From Ovis canadensis (taxonomy: Eukaryota > Chordata > Mammalia > Artiodactyla > Bovidae): 64,000 nt of DNA. Numbering within the stretch: position 1 is the stretch's first letter; each line of letters starts with the position of its first letter. Positions 12,007-24,182 of this stretch are shown here, piece after piece. The notes below the pieces were generated by a model, which worked only from the letters and a program-made list of their open reading frames with translations, was not told where the DNA came from and did not search any database. Where the stretch lies: positions 113,365,001-113,429,000 of the forward strand of contig NC_091246.1 of the NCBI RefSeq assembly GCF_042477335.2, read 5' to 3'. The translations under genes and the position numbers were made by a program.

Positions 12007-12327
12007 GGGAGGCATAGACAGAGAGAGGGAGACACAGAGCCAGTGACTGAAGGGAAATGGGAGACAGACGGGAGAGAGGATGGTATCAGATCTGAAACAG
12101 ACATGCTGGCACAGACCGTGACACATCTCAGAGAGAGGCCATGGGGAAGTAGCAGCTTCCCCAAGGGAGGGGGCATCAGCCTTGGGCCGAACCCTGGCTG
12201 GATGCGGTGCCCTGGGCCTGGCAGTCACCCACAGGGTCCCCAAGACTTCTTCATAGCTGAGGTCTCAAAGGTCCCCTTCAGCTTGGCTACCTTAGGCAAG
12301 ACCCAGACCCCATCCCCAGGCCAGAGG

Positions 12328-12375
12328 GTGAGTGAGAGTGTGTGTGTGAGTGTGTCGGTGGGCGAGGGTGTGGTC
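12328..12375. repeat. GT-rich simple repeat in 5S spacer
   Basis: Imperfect gtgtgtgag/gtgtgtcggtg tract. Another GT-rich tract lies near 12530-12605. Confidence 0.75.
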
Positions 12376-13009
12376 AGGTCGACGAGATCCAGGTGGATAC
12401 CCAGAATGGGGTGTGGGTGTGGAGGTCGGGGGATGGGAAGCCTGTGTGATCCTCTTGATGCCCCTTGCTCTCTCTTTCTCCGTCTCTGATACCTGGGGTT
12501 TCTGGCTCTTGACCCATCTCGGAGGCAGGGTGTGTTTGTGTGTATTTGCGTCTGTCTGTCTCTGTGGGTGTGTGCCTGTGCACGGGCCCACAAGCACACA
12601 CAGTGTGTGAGGATGGGGCTAGGGATAGGGATGTGGCTAGTGATGGGGCAGCCTCTGGGATTGCCTGAGGCTTGCCAAGGGAGCCTCAGACAGAGACAGG
12701 ATGGTCATACGGGTTGCTGGGAGATGAATGCGGAGGGGCTCGTGGGCCACGCAGAGGCAACCCAGGTCTGTGTCAGGAGCCAGAGCCCATGCCACCCACC
12801 CAGGGAGGGGCTAGTGCTTTAGGGACCAAACAGTAGAGATGCCAGTACCTGCCAGGCCTGCTGGCTGGCTGGCTGACTGACCAGCCAGCTGGCCAATCTA
12901 AAGGCAGGCTTCAGCTCTGAGCATGGTGGGGTTCCAGGGGTCAGGGGCAAGTGGGTTTTGTGGTGCCAACCATGCCTGGGGCCCTGGGGCAAAAGGAGAG
13001 GGGAGGCAA

Positions 13010-13130
13010 AAAGACGACAGTACCTGGTATTGCCAAATGGTCTCACGGCCAAGTGTTAACCAGGCCCGACCCTGCTTAGCTTCTGAGATCAGATGAGATC
13101 AGGCCTGTTCAGGGTGGTATGGTTGTAGAG
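13010..13130 (-). rRNA. 5S rRNA pseudogene, copy 2
   Basis: Same 121-bp layout as copy 1, with about 20 differences from vertebrate 5S by eye. The box A region is well kept (agctaagcagggtcgggcc on the minus strand), but the downstream box C region has several substitutions and CpG sites are decayed. A T5 run follows the 3' end on the minus strand. Retention of box A plus terminator means low pol III activity cannot be excluded, but a working rRNA is unlikely. Confidence 0.88.
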
Positions 13131-13433
13131 AGAGGCGGCTGCCACCAGGTGCCCTGAAAGCCCTGCATTGCATCTCCGTTTCGCTCTGACATGCCTGCTG
13201 GTCAGGAGAGCTGGGTGCATTTCTCCCTATCTGCACCTACAGGACCCACCAGCTGAAGCCAATCCACCTCTGCACACCACCACCCCTGTCCAGCACCTGG
13301 ACCCAGAAGGCTTCTGGGACCCAGAGCAGGCAGCCGGGCTTTCTTGCAGGAGCTCGGGGTTTGGGTGAGGGGTCCTGAGTTCTCCTGCTCTCCCAGCCTG
13401 GGCCTCTCCAGGCCTGTCCCCGCTAGGTGACTC

Positions 13434-13446
13434 TTCCCCCCCCCCC
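13434..13446. repeat. Poly-C tract
   Basis: A run of about 12 C in the spacer of unit 2, absent from the equivalent place in unit 1. Confidence 0.8.
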
Positions 13447-14008
13447 ATCCATTCACTGCTCAGGGCCACTTGGCCCCCAAGGTGTCTGTCTTGGAAACCC
13501 ATAGCTGCCTGAGGCCCCTGATCCTCTGAGCCTCCTGTGGGCAGAGATGCAGCCCAGCCAGGACCCTGAGCGCCCATCCTGCCTGGCATCTGCACACTGC
13601 CCAACAAACAGGGAGCCACCAGAGTGGTCGACTGGAGAGCATCAGCCCAACCCTGTTGCCCTACCAAGGCCCCCCTTGCCCCACGCTGCCTGAAAAGTGC
13701 AGGGCCTTATTGAGAGAGCAGATGAGCAACATGCAGGAACACGGACAGTCACTCGCATGCACCCACCGCATGTGAGACAGCCAGCCAGAGCAAGTTCGTC
13801 AACCAGAGCCAGATTCAGCACCTGTGAGAGTCCAGGGCCAGAGGAAGGGAAGGGAGGCTCGGTTTCAAGAGACACAGAGCCAGAAAGAGACGGAAGTTCA
13901 GAGAGAGACTCAAAGATGGGGAGAGGGAGACAGACACTAGTGCACACACACAAACACGCACACAGAACACACACAAACAGGGAGGCATACACAGAGAGAG
14001 GGAGATAC

Positions 14009-17000
14009 AATTCCTGGAGTTCTTTCCAGTTTCAAGGTGAGACCAGCCTCCTCTTGAGGTGCAATGGGTACGTCGGGATTCCTTTCCAGACGAAGCATGG
14101 GAATGGACCCTCATCTCGAGATGAGGAGGGGAAAATGGGGCTCTTCTTGAGTTGCGGCAGGAAACTCGGTGTTCCTCTAGAGTGCAGACAGGTATGTCAG
14201 GGAACTTCTTGAGTTGCATAAAGGGTGTCAAGTACCATTTCGAGGCTTAAGTGGGAAGGTGGGATTTCCCTCGAGACACTGCAAGTGGACAAGGGCCTCA
14301 TCTCGCGTTGAGGGGAGAGTCTCCTGGTTTTTCTCGAGTTGCGGTAGGAAACATGGGGTTCCTCTCAAGTTAAGACGGGGTTCTCACAACCCACTCGTGT
14401 TGCTTCAGGAAAGTCAAGCCACCATTCGAGATGTGAAGGGCCTCTCGGAATTCTTCTCCAGTTGTTGCAGTGGCATAGGCCTTCATCTCGAGTTGAGGCC
14501 AGAACCTCAGAGTTCTCCAGTTCAGACATGGATCACGGGGTTCCTTTGGAGTTTCAACATGCGAGTCAGGCCTTGTCTCGTGTTGAGACATGGAACTCTG
14601 CTTTCCTCTCGAGGTGTCAAAGTCAGGCTTCCTGTTGAGTTGACGTAGGGATCTGGGGCTTTTTCTCCAGGTGCCACAGGGCTGTCACACCTCCCTTCGT
14701 GTTTTGAGTCGATCCTCAGGGTTACAGTCGATTCAGTGCAGGGGAATCAGGCTTATCTGGAGTAGATGGGGAAATCCAGGTCTTTTCGAATTGAGGCACA
14801 ACTCACTGCGATGCACTCGAATTTCAAGGTGAGATCAGCCTCCTCTAGATGTGCGACAGAAACGTGGGGATTCCTTTCTCGACGAAGGATGGGAATCGAC
14901 CCTCATCTCGATTTGAGGAGGGAGAATACGGGGCTCTTCTTGACTTGGGGCATGAAACTCGGTGTTCCTCTTTAGTGGGGACGAGTATCTCGGGGACCTT
15001 CCAGAGTTGCATAAAGGATGTCAAGAACCCTTTCACGTTCTAAGTGGGAACGTGGGATTTCTCTCGAGACCCTGCTCTGGAAAAGGGCCTCATCTCTCGT
15101 TGAGAGGAGAATCTTGTGTTTTTTCTCGAGTTGTGGCGGGAAGCTTAGGGTTCCTCTCGAGTTGCGATGGGGACCTCAGGGGCCTGCTCATGTTGCCACC
15201 GAGAAGTCAGATCTCTTCTCGAGGTGTGAAGGGCATATTGGCATTCCTCTTGACTCGCTGCCCGTGAAGAGGGCCATGTCTAGAGTTCAGTCGGGAGACT
15301 CAGTGTTCCTCTCCAGTGGCGATAGGGATTTTGGGCTTCCTGTCAAGGTTCAACTAGGGAGTCAAGCCTCGTCTGGTGTTGAGGTATGCAACTCTGCTTT
15401 CCTCTCGAGTTAAAAAGCGTGTGAATCCTCCTGTCAGTTTCAGGCTGGAATTTGGGCTTTTTCAAGAGGATCAGCAGTGGAGTCAGGCCTCCCATCATGT
15501 TGTGAGGGGATACTTAGTGTTCCATTGGTGCCGGTGCAGGGGAATCAAGACTTCTCTTGAGCTGAGGGGGAAGATGGTGTCCTTCTTCCTTGCAGCAGGA
15601 TCCGCGGGCTTCCACTCGAGATTCAATAGGTGAGACAGGCCTCCTCTTGTAGTTCGAGGGGCAGTTGGGTTTCCTCTTGAGTTGAAGCATGGAATGGGCC
15701 CTCTTCTCCAACGGAGATGCTAAACCCATGGCTCTTCTCGAGTTGTGGCAGGAATCTCGGGTTTCATCTCGTGTTGTGATGGGGACCTCTGGGCCCTCTT
15801 GAGTTGCATGAAGGGATTCAAACCTCCTCTTGAGTTCTGAGAGGGAACTCAGGATCGCTCTCTAGGCGTTGCAGGAAAACAAGGGCCTCAACTCGCATTG
15901 ATGGGGGAATCACACGGTTTTGCTCGAGTTGCTGAGGGAGTCTTGGGATTTCTCTCCAGTTACCATGGGGTAATCAGGGAGCCTCTCGTGTTACCTCAGG
16001 GAAGTCAAGTCTCCATTCGACTTACAAGAGGAGTGTGGGATTGCCTGGAGTCACAGCAGGGGAATCAGGCCTCCATTCTCATTGAAGGGGGAATCTCAAG
16101 GTATTTCTCGAGTTGCAGCAGGAAGTTTGGGTTCCCTCGAGTTGCGACGAGGTCCCAAGAGAGCCTCTCATGTTGTCTCTGGGAAGTCAGGAATCCTTTC
16201 ACATTGTGTGGGGCCTCTCGGGATTCCTCTCAAGTTGGTGCAGGGGACTAGGGCCTCATCTCGAGTTGAGACGGGAAACTCAGAGTTTCTCTCCAGTTCT
16301 GACAGGGATCTCAGTGTTCCTATGGATATTCAACTGGGGAGTCTGACGACGTCTTGTGTTGAGGCATGGAACTTTGCTTTCTCCTTGAGGTGTAAAAGGG
16401 GTGTCAGGCCTCCTGTCGAGCTGAGGTAGGGATCTGGGGCTATTTCTAGAGGTGCCACGGGGCTCTCAGTCTTCCCTTCATGTTGTGAGTTGATACTCGG
16501 GGTTACATTCGAGTTGTTGCAGGGGAAGCAGGCTTATCTGTAGTCGATGGTGACATCAGGGTCTTTTCGAATTGTGGGATGACCCCTGGAGTTCCTCTCG
16601 AGTTTCAAGGTGAGACCGGCCTCCTCTTGGGGTGCGACAGAAATGTCAGGATTCCTTTCCACACGAAGCAGGGGAATGGACTCCCCATCTCGAGATGAGG
16701 AGTGGAAAACGGGGTTCTTCTTGAGTTGTGGCGGGAAACTCAGTGTTCCTGTAGAGTGCAGACGGGCATGGTGGGGAAATTCTTGAGTTGCATACAGGGT
16801 GTCAAGTACCCTCTCGAGGCTCAAGAGGGAAGGGGGGATTTCTCTCGAGACACTGAAGCAGAAAAAGGCCTCATCCCGCACTGAGGGGACAATCTCCTTA
16901 CTTTTTTCTAGTTGCGGCAGGAAAAGCAGGGTTGCTCACGAGTTTCGATGGGGACCTCAGGGACCTACTTGTGTTGCTTCAGGAAAGTCAAGCACCATTT

Positions 17001-18675
17001 GAGATGCGAGGGGCCTCTCAGGATTCCTTTCCAGTCATTGCAGTGGCATAGGGCCTCATCTTGAGTTGAGGCAAGAACCTCAGGGTTCTTCTCCAGTTTG
17101 GACATGGATTACGGGGTTCCTATGGAGTTTCAACATGGGAGTCAGGCCTCATCATGTGTTGAGACATGGAAGTCCGCTCTCCTATCTAGGTGTGAAAGGG
17201 GTGTCAGGTCTCCTGTCGAGGTGACATAGGGATCTGGAGCTTTATCTCCAGGGGCCAAAGGGCTGTCACACCTCCCTTCGTGTTTTGAGTTGATCCTCGG
17301 GGTTACAGTCGAGTTGGTGCAGGGGAATCAGGCTTATCTGGAGTGGATGGGGAAATTGGGGTCTTTTCAAATTGAGGCCCAACTCCCGGGGATGTTCTCA
17401 ACTTTCAAGGTGAGACCGGCCTCCTCTTGACATGCAACAGGAACATCAGGATTTCTTTCCTGACGAAGGACAGGAATTGACCCTCATCTCGAGTTGAGGA
17501 GGGGGAACACGAGGCTCTTCTTGAGTTGGGGCATGAAACTCGGTATTCCTCTTGAGTGGGGACGAGTATCTTGGGGACCTTCTTGAGTTGCATAAAGGGT
17601 GTCAAGTCCCCTTTCGCGTTTCAAGAGGGAACGTGGGATTTCTCTCCAGAACCTGCTCTGGAAAAGGGCCTCATCTCTTGTTGAGGGGAGAATCTCGTGG
17701 TTTTTCTCGAGTTGCGGTGGGAAGTTTGGAGTTCCTCTCGAGTTGTGACGGGGACATCAGGGACCCTCTCGTGTTGCCACCGAGAAGTCAGGTCTCTTTT
17801 CAAGGTGTGAGGGGCACTTTGGGATTGCTCTCAAGTTGCTGCCAGCAAATAGGGCCGTGTCTAGAGTTCGGTGGGAGACTCAGTGTTCCTCTCCAGCAGC
17901 AACAGGGATCTCGGGCTTCCTGTCAAGGTTCAACTAGGGAGTCAGGCCTCGTCTGGTGTTGAGGCATGCAACTCCGCTTTCCTCTAGAGTTAAAAGGCAT
18001 GTGAGGCCTCTTGTCGATTTCAGGCCGGAATTTAGGCTTTTTCAAGAGGATCAGCAGTGGAGTCAGGCCTCCCATCATATTGTGAAGGGATACTCGGTGT
18101 TCCATTGGTGCCGGTGCAGGGGAATCAAGACTTCTCTCGAGCTGAGGGGGAAGACAGTGCCCTTCCTTGTAGCAGGATCCGCGGGCTTCCACTCGAGATT
18201 CAATAGGTGAGACAGGCCCCCTCTTGTGGTGTGAGGAGAAGTTGGGATTCCTCTCGAGTTGAAGTATGGAATGGGCCCTCTTCTCCAGTGAAGATGGGAA
18301 ACCCAGGGCTCTTCTAGAGTTGTGGCAGGAAACTCGGGTTTCATCTCAAGTTGTGACGGGACCTCTGGGCCCCCTTGAGTTGCGTGGAGGGAGTCAAGCC
18401 TCCTCTCGAGTTCTGGGAGGGAACTTGGGATTGCTCTCCAGGCACTGCAGGAAAAAAAGGGCCTCATCTCACGTTGATGGGAGAGTCACCTGATTTTGCT
18501 CCAGTTGCTGAGGGAGGCTTGGGATTCCTCTCCAGTTACCACGGGGTGCACAGGAATCCTCTTGTGTTACCTCAGGGAAGTCAAGTCTCCATTCGAGTTG
18601 CAGGGGGAGTATGGGATTGCTCTGGAGTCACAGCAGGGGAATCAGGCCTCCATTTGCATTGAAGGGGGAATCACG
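14009..18675 (+). repeat. 31-bp-subrepeat satellite array, forward (satellite I-like)
   Basis: The array is built from degenerate 31-bp monomers of the type ctcgagttgcgacggggac plus a tail ending ttcct. Consecutive ctcgag/ctcaag cores at 15127, 15158, 15189 and 15220 are 31 bp apart. The landmark caaggtgaga falls at 14033, 14825, 16606 and 17406, so spacing alternates 792, 1781 and 800, giving a higher-order period near 2,575 bp (83 x 31). XhoI-type CTCGAG sites and CpGs are frequent but partly decayed. It resembles the ruminant satellite I (bovine 1.715) family, which is known to have 31-bp subrepeats. Open frames here are coincidental. Confidence 0.9.
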
Positions 18676-21578
18676 GTTGTGGCAGTGTCATGGTTTTGAC
18701 TGGTGTCTCTGGTGCCGCTTTTGTCCTGGTTGCCACTGGTGTCTTGGATGTCATTTTGTCCTGGGTGCCAGTTATGTCTTGGCTGCCACTCTTGCCATGA
18801 GTGTAATGGGTGCAGCTCTTTTCTCAGGTCCCAATCTTGCCATTGTTGCAGCTCTTACCTTGGGTGTCATAAGTGCCGCTGGTGTCTTGGTTTTCATGAG
18901 TGCCGCTGGTGTCTCTGGTATCATAGGTGCCATTGATGTCACAGTTGCTGCTGGTGTCATGGGTGCCGCTGGGTTCTTGGGTGCCATCTTGTCCAGGGTG
19001 CCCTGGTGTCTTGGGTTCTGCCCTTATCCTGGGTGCCTTTCTTGCTGCAAGTGTCATGGGTGCAGCTGGTATCTCAGGTGCTGCTCATTTCCTGCGTGCC
19101 ACTGGTGTCTGGTTCCACTCTTGTCCAGGGTGCCCTGGTGTCTCGGGTGCTCCTATAGTCCTGGATGCCATTCTTGCCATGGGTGCTGTTCTTGCCACAC
19201 ATGTCATGGTGTGGCTGTTTTTTTCTGGTACTGCTCTTGCCCTGGGTGCTGCTGTTGTCTCTGGTGCAGCTCCTGCCATGTGTGCCACTAATGCTGCAAT
19301 TTTCACGAGTGTAGCTGTTGTCTCTGGTGCCACTCTTGTTCTGGGTGCCACTAGTGTCTCGGGGGCCAGTCTTGCCATGAGTGTCACAGAAGCGGCTGCT
19401 ACCTTTAGTGCCACTCTTGTGTGGGGTGCTTCTGGTGTCTCGGGGCTGTTCTTGCCATGTGTGCAGCTCTTGCCCTGAGTGTCAAGGGTGAGGCTGGTGT
19501 CTCTGTGCCGTACTTGTCCCCAGTTTCACTGGTATCTCGGGAGTCACTCTCTTCCTGGGTGCCGCTGGTCTCTTGGGTGCCCCCCTTGCCATGGTTTGCA
19601 GCTCTTGCTGGTAGTGTCACAGGTCCTGCTGGTGTCTCTTGTGCCGCTCTTGTCCTGGGTGCTGCTGGTGTTCTGGTTCCACTCTTGCAATGGGTGCTGA
19701 CTTATTGTGGGTGTCATGAGTGCAACTAGTGAATCGGATGCTGCTCTTCTCCTGGGTGCCACTGGTGTTTCGGGTATCACTCTTGTCACAGGTGCCAGTG
19801 TTGTCCCAGTTGTCACTCTTGTCATGGCTGTCCCTGGAGACTTTGGTGTCATTGGTGTCCCTAGTGCTGCTGGTGTCTCAGGTGCTGCTCTTGTCCCGGG
19901 TGCCACTGGTGACTCGGGTGCCCCTGTTTCCATGGGTGCCACTCTTTTCACGAGTGTCAGGAGTGCAGCTGTTATTTCTGGTCCTGCTCTTGACAAGGGT
20001 GCACCTCTTACCGTGGGTTTCATAAGTGCTGGTGGTGTCTCTGGTATCACAGGTGCCACTGATGTCACGGGTCCTGGTAGTGTCATGGGTGCCACTGGGT
20101 TCTTGGGTGCCATCTTGTCCAGCATTCCCCAGTGTCTTGGGTGCTGCTCTTGTCCTGGGGGCCATTCTTGCCATGGGAGCTGTTCTTATGGCAAGTGTCA
20201 CAGGTGGGGCTGGTGTCATGGGTTCCACTGGGATCTTGGGGGCCACTCTTATCCAGGTTTTCCCAGTGAGTGGTGTGCTCCTCTGTCCTGGGTGCCATTC
20301 TTGCCATTGGTGCCATTCTTGCCACAAGTGTCTCGGGTGTGGCTGGTGTCTCTGTTGCTGCTCTTTGCCTGGCTGCCACTGGTGTCTCTGTGACCATGCT
20401 TGTCCTGTGTGCCACTGGTGTGGCAGGTGCAACTATTGTGTTGGGTGCCGCTGGTGTCTCATGTGGCACTCTTGCCATGGAAGCCACTCTTTCCAAGAGT
20501 GTCAGGCGAGTGGCTGGTGTCTCTGGAGCCACTCTTGTCCTGGTTGCCACTGGTGTCTCGGGTTCTGCTCTGGCCGTGGGTGCTGCTATTGCCATGGGTG
20601 TCATGAGTGCTGCTGGTAATTCGGGTTCCACTCTTTTCTGGGTGCTGCTGGTGTTTTGGGTGATGCTCTTGCCACTGGTGCCGTGCTTGCCATGAGTTTC
20701 ACGAGTGTGGCTTTTGTCTCTGGTACTGCTCTTGTCTTGGGTGTCACACTCTCATGGGTTCCACTGGCATCCCAGGTGTCACTCTTGTCATGTCTCTCTT
20801 TGGTGTCTTTGTTTCTACTAGTCTCCCAGGTGTCTCTGTGTCACAGGTGCTCTTTCGATGGTTACCACTCTTGCCACAAGTGCCACAGGTGCCCTTGGTG
20901 TTTTAGGTACAGCTATTGCCATGTGTGCTGCTCTTGCTGTGGGTGTCATGAGTGCTGCTGGTGTCTTGGGTGCCGCTCTGTTCCCGGGTGCTGCTGGTGT
21001 TGTGGGTGCCCCTTTAGCGTGAGTGACATGGGTGCAGCTTGTGTCTCAGTTGCTGCTCCTGTCCTGGGTTCCACTAGTGTCTCGGGTGCCGCTGTTGCTG
21101 GGAGTGTTGTGGGTGCGGCTGGTAACTCGGGTGCTGCTTTTGTGCTGGGTGCTGATGTTGACTCAGGTGATGCTCTTGCCATGGGCCCCACCCTTGCCAC
21201 GAGTGTCACGGTTGTGGCTGGTGTCTCTGGTGCTGCTCTTGTCGTGGGTGCCACTGGTTTCTCGGCTTCTGCTTTGTCCTGGATGCCAGTGATGTCTCGG
21301 GTCTCACTCTTGCCATGGGTGCACCTTTTACCTTGGGTGTCATAAGTGCTGCTGGTGTCTTGGTTTTCATGAGTGCCGCTGGTGTCTCTGGTATCACAGG
21401 TGCCATTGATGTCACAGGTGCCGCTGGTGTCATGGGTGCCACTGGGTTCTCGTGTGCCATCTTGTCCAAGGTGCCCCAGTGTCTCGGGTGCTGCTCTTGT
21501 CCTGGGTGCCATTCTTGCCATGGGTGTGTTTCTTACCACAAGTGTCACGGGTGTGGCTGATGTCATGGGTGTTGCTGG
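18676..21578 (+). repeat. 18-bp minisatellite array, segment 1
   Basis: Two related 18-mers alternate: gtgccactcttgtcctgg and gtgccactggtgtctcgg (14 of 18 identical), forming a 36-bp dimer. The plus strand is strongly A-poor and T/G-rich. Because 18 is a multiple of three and the monomer lacks stops, several frames on both strands stay open for hundreds of bases. I do not recognise this family. The left edge is placed to within about 25 bp. Confidence 0.92.
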
Positions 21579-21597
21579 GGTCTCAGAGGCCACTCTT
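21579..21597. repeat. Left target-site duplication of the L1
   Basis: The 19-mer ggtctcagaggccactctt is repeated exactly at 24546-24564 on the other side of the L1. Confidence 0.92.
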
Positions 21598-21950
21598 CTT
21601 TTTTTTAAATTTTAACTTTATTTTACTTTACAATACTGTATTGGTCTTGCCATACATTAACATGAATCCACCACGGGTGTATACAAGCTCCCAATCCTGA
21701 ATCCCCCTCCCACCTTCCACCCCATAGCATCTCTCTGGATCATCCCCATGCACCAGCCCCAAGCATCCTGTATCCTGTATAGAACATAGACTGGCACTTC
21801 GTTTCTTACATGATAGTATGCATGTTTCAATGCCATTCTCCCAAATCATCCCACCCTCTCCCTCTCCCTCAGAGTCCAAAAGTCCGTTCTATACATCTGT
21901 GTCTCTTTTGCTGTCTCGCATACAGGGTCATATTACCATTTTTCTAAATT

Positions 21951-21952
<2 letters not shown>

Positions 21953-21992
<40 letters not shown>
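21953..21992. repeat. (AT)20 microsatellite inside L1
   Basis: Forty bases of pure AT alternation. Likely length-polymorphic. Confidence 0.97.
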
Positions 21993-21995
<3 letters not shown>

Positions 21996-22182
21996 AGTAT
22001 ACTGTATTGGTGTTCTTCTTTCTGGCTTACTTCACTCTGTATAATCGGCTCCAGTTTCATCCATCTCATTAGAAATGATTCAAATGTGTTCTTTTTAATG
22101 GCTGAGTAATACTCCATTGTGTATATCTTTCTTATCCATTCATCTGCTGATGGACATCTAGGTTGTTTCCATGTCCTGGCTA

Positions 22183-24182
22183 TTATAAACAGTGCTGCGA
22201 TGAACATTGGGGTACATGTGTCTCTTTCAATTCTGGTTTCCTCGGTGTGTATGCCCAGCATGGGATTGCTGGGTCATAAGGCAGTCCTATTTGCAATATT
22301 TTAAGGAATCTCCACACTGTTCTCCATAGTGGCTGTACTAGTTTGCATTCCCACCAACAGTGTAAGAGGGTTCCCTTTTCTCCACATCCTCTCCAGCATT
22401 TATTGCTTGTAGGCATTTGGATCGCAGCCATTCTGACTGGTGTGAAATGGTACCTCATTGTGGTCTTGATTTGCATTTCTCTAATAATGAGTGATGTTGA
22501 GCATCTTTTCATGGGTTTGTTAGCCATCCATATGTCTTCTTTGGAGAAGTGCCTATTTAGTTCTTTGGCCCAGTTTTTGATTGGGTCGTTTATTTTTCTG
22601 GAATTGAGCTGCGTAAGTTGCTTGCATATTTTTGAGATTAGTTGTTTGTCAGTTGCTTCATTTGCTATTGTTTTCTCCCATTCAGAAGCCTGTCTTTTCA
22701 CCTTACTTATAGTTTCCTTTGTTGTGCAGGAGCTTTTAATTTTAATTAGATCCCATTTGTTTATTTTTGCTTTTATTTCCAGTATTCTGGGAGGTGGATC
22801 ATAGAGGATCCTGCTGGGATGTATGTGGGAGAGTGTTTTGCCGATGTTCTCCTCTAGGAGTTTTATGGTTTCTGGTCTTACATTTAGATCTTTAATCCAT
22901 TTTGAGTTTATTTTTGTGTGTGGTGTTAGAAAGTGTTCCAGTTTCATTCTTTTACAAGTGGTTGACCAGTTTTCCCAGCACCACTTTTTAAAGAGATTGT
23001 CTTTACTCCATTGTATATTCTTGCCTCCTTTGTCAAAGATAAGGTGTCCATAGGTGTGTGGATTTATCTCTAGGCTTTCTATTTTGTTCCGTTGATCTAT
23101 ATTTCTGTCCTTGTGCCAGTACCATACTGTCTTAATGACTGTGGCTTTGTAGTAGAGCCTGAAGTCAGGCACGTTGATTCTTACAGTTCCATTCTTCTTT
23201 CTCAAGATTGCTTTGGCTATTCGATGTTTTTTGTATTTCCATACAAATCTTGAAATTATTTGTTCTAGTTCTGTGAAAAATACCCCTGGTAGCTTGATAG
23301 GGATTGCATTGAATCTGTAGATTGCTTTGCGTAGTATACTCATTTTCACTATATTGATTCTTCTGATCCATGAACATGGTATATTTCTCCATCTATTAGT
23401 GTACTCTTTGATTTCTTTCATCAGTGTTTTATAGTTTTCAATATATAGGTCTTTAGTTTCTTTAGGTAGGTATATTTCTAAGTATTTTATTCTTTGCAAT
23501 GGTGAATGGAATTGTTTCCTTAATTTCTTTTTCTACTTTCTCATTATTAGTGTATAGGAATGCAAGGGATTTCTGTGTGTTGATTTTATATCCTGCAACT
23601 TTACTATATTCATTGATTAGCTCTAGTAATTTTCTGGTGGAGTCTTTAGGGTTTTCCATGTAGAGGATCATGTCATCTGCAAACAGTGAGAGTTTTACTT
23701 CTTCTTTTCCAATTTGGATTCCTTTTATTTCTTTTTCTGCTCTGATTGCTGTGGCCAAAACTTCCAGAACTATGTTGAATAGTAGCGGTGAAAGTGGGCA
23801 CCCTTGTCTTGTTCCTGACTTTAGGGGAAATGCTTTCAATTTTTCACCATTGAGGATAATGTTTGCTGTGGGTTTGTCATATATAGCTTTTAATATGTTG
23901 AGGTATGTTCCTTCTATTCCTGCTTTCTGGAGAGTTTTTTTTTTTTATCATAAATGGATGTTGAATTTTGTCAAAGGCCTTCTCTTCATCTATTGAGATA
24001 ATCATATGGTTTTTATTTTTCAATTTGTTAATGTGGTGAATTACATTGATTGATTTGCAGATATTGAAGAATCCTTGCATCCCTGGGATAAAGCCGACTT
24101 GGTCATGGTGTATGATCTTTTCAATGTGTTGTTGGATTCTGATTGCTAGAATTTTGTTGAGAATTTTTACATCTATGTTCAT
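22183..24182 (-). pseudogene. L1 ORF2 (endonuclease/reverse transcriptase) C-terminal relic
   Basis: Three consecutive reverse-strand frames cover ORF2 in order. 23877-24182 holds the RT fingers/palm region (QVGFIPGMQ, then the [17 protein letters not shown] motif). 23462-23839 holds [15 protein letters not shown] and the catalytic FADD box. 22183-23499 holds the thumb and C-terminal region with a Cys/His-containing tail ([18 protein letters not shown]). One-base shifts near 23890 and near 23490 separate the frames. The endonuclease domain is lost by 5' truncation, so the product cannot work. In intact L1, ORF2 nicks DNA and reverse-transcribes its own RNA at the nick. Confidence 0.92.

Larger units (their letters stand above)
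10928..12940 (-). repeat. Degenerate 5S rDNA-like repeat unit 1 (complete)
   Basis: This ~2.0-kb unit aligns with the next one. Both start with a ggggcaggtgggttttg-type block, then a G/A-rich spacer, then the 5S pseudogene, then ctgccaccagg. The distance between the two 5S 3' landmarks is 2,015 bp. The spacer carries GA-, CA- and GT-rich tracts (for example 11971-12006 and 12328-12375), as in mammalian 5S non-transcribed spacers. The long frames in it (such as 11752-12489) run through these simple tracts and are not genes. Confidence 0.75.
12941..14008 (-). repeat. 5S rDNA-like repeat unit 2, truncated by satellite
   Basis: Direct tandem copy of the previous unit. It follows unit 1 in order up to the ggaggcatacacagagagag block, equivalent to about 12030 in unit 1. 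At about 14008 it switches abruptly to 31-bp satellite. About half of the unit is missing. Confidence 0.75.

Noticed and set aside
11752-12489. A 245-codon frame
   Set aside because: It lies in the 5S-like spacer, runs through CA and GT simple tracts, and is matched by equally long frames on the other strand. The second unit does not preserve it.
10995-13130. Functional 5S rRNA genes
   Set aside because: Each copy has roughly 18-20 changes in 121 bp, including changes in promoter and stem positions. Functional 5S is almost invariant among mammals.
14009-18675. Open frames of 60-136 codons in the forward satellite
   Set aside because: Frames follow the 31-bp periodicity, shift with indels and show no recognisable domain.
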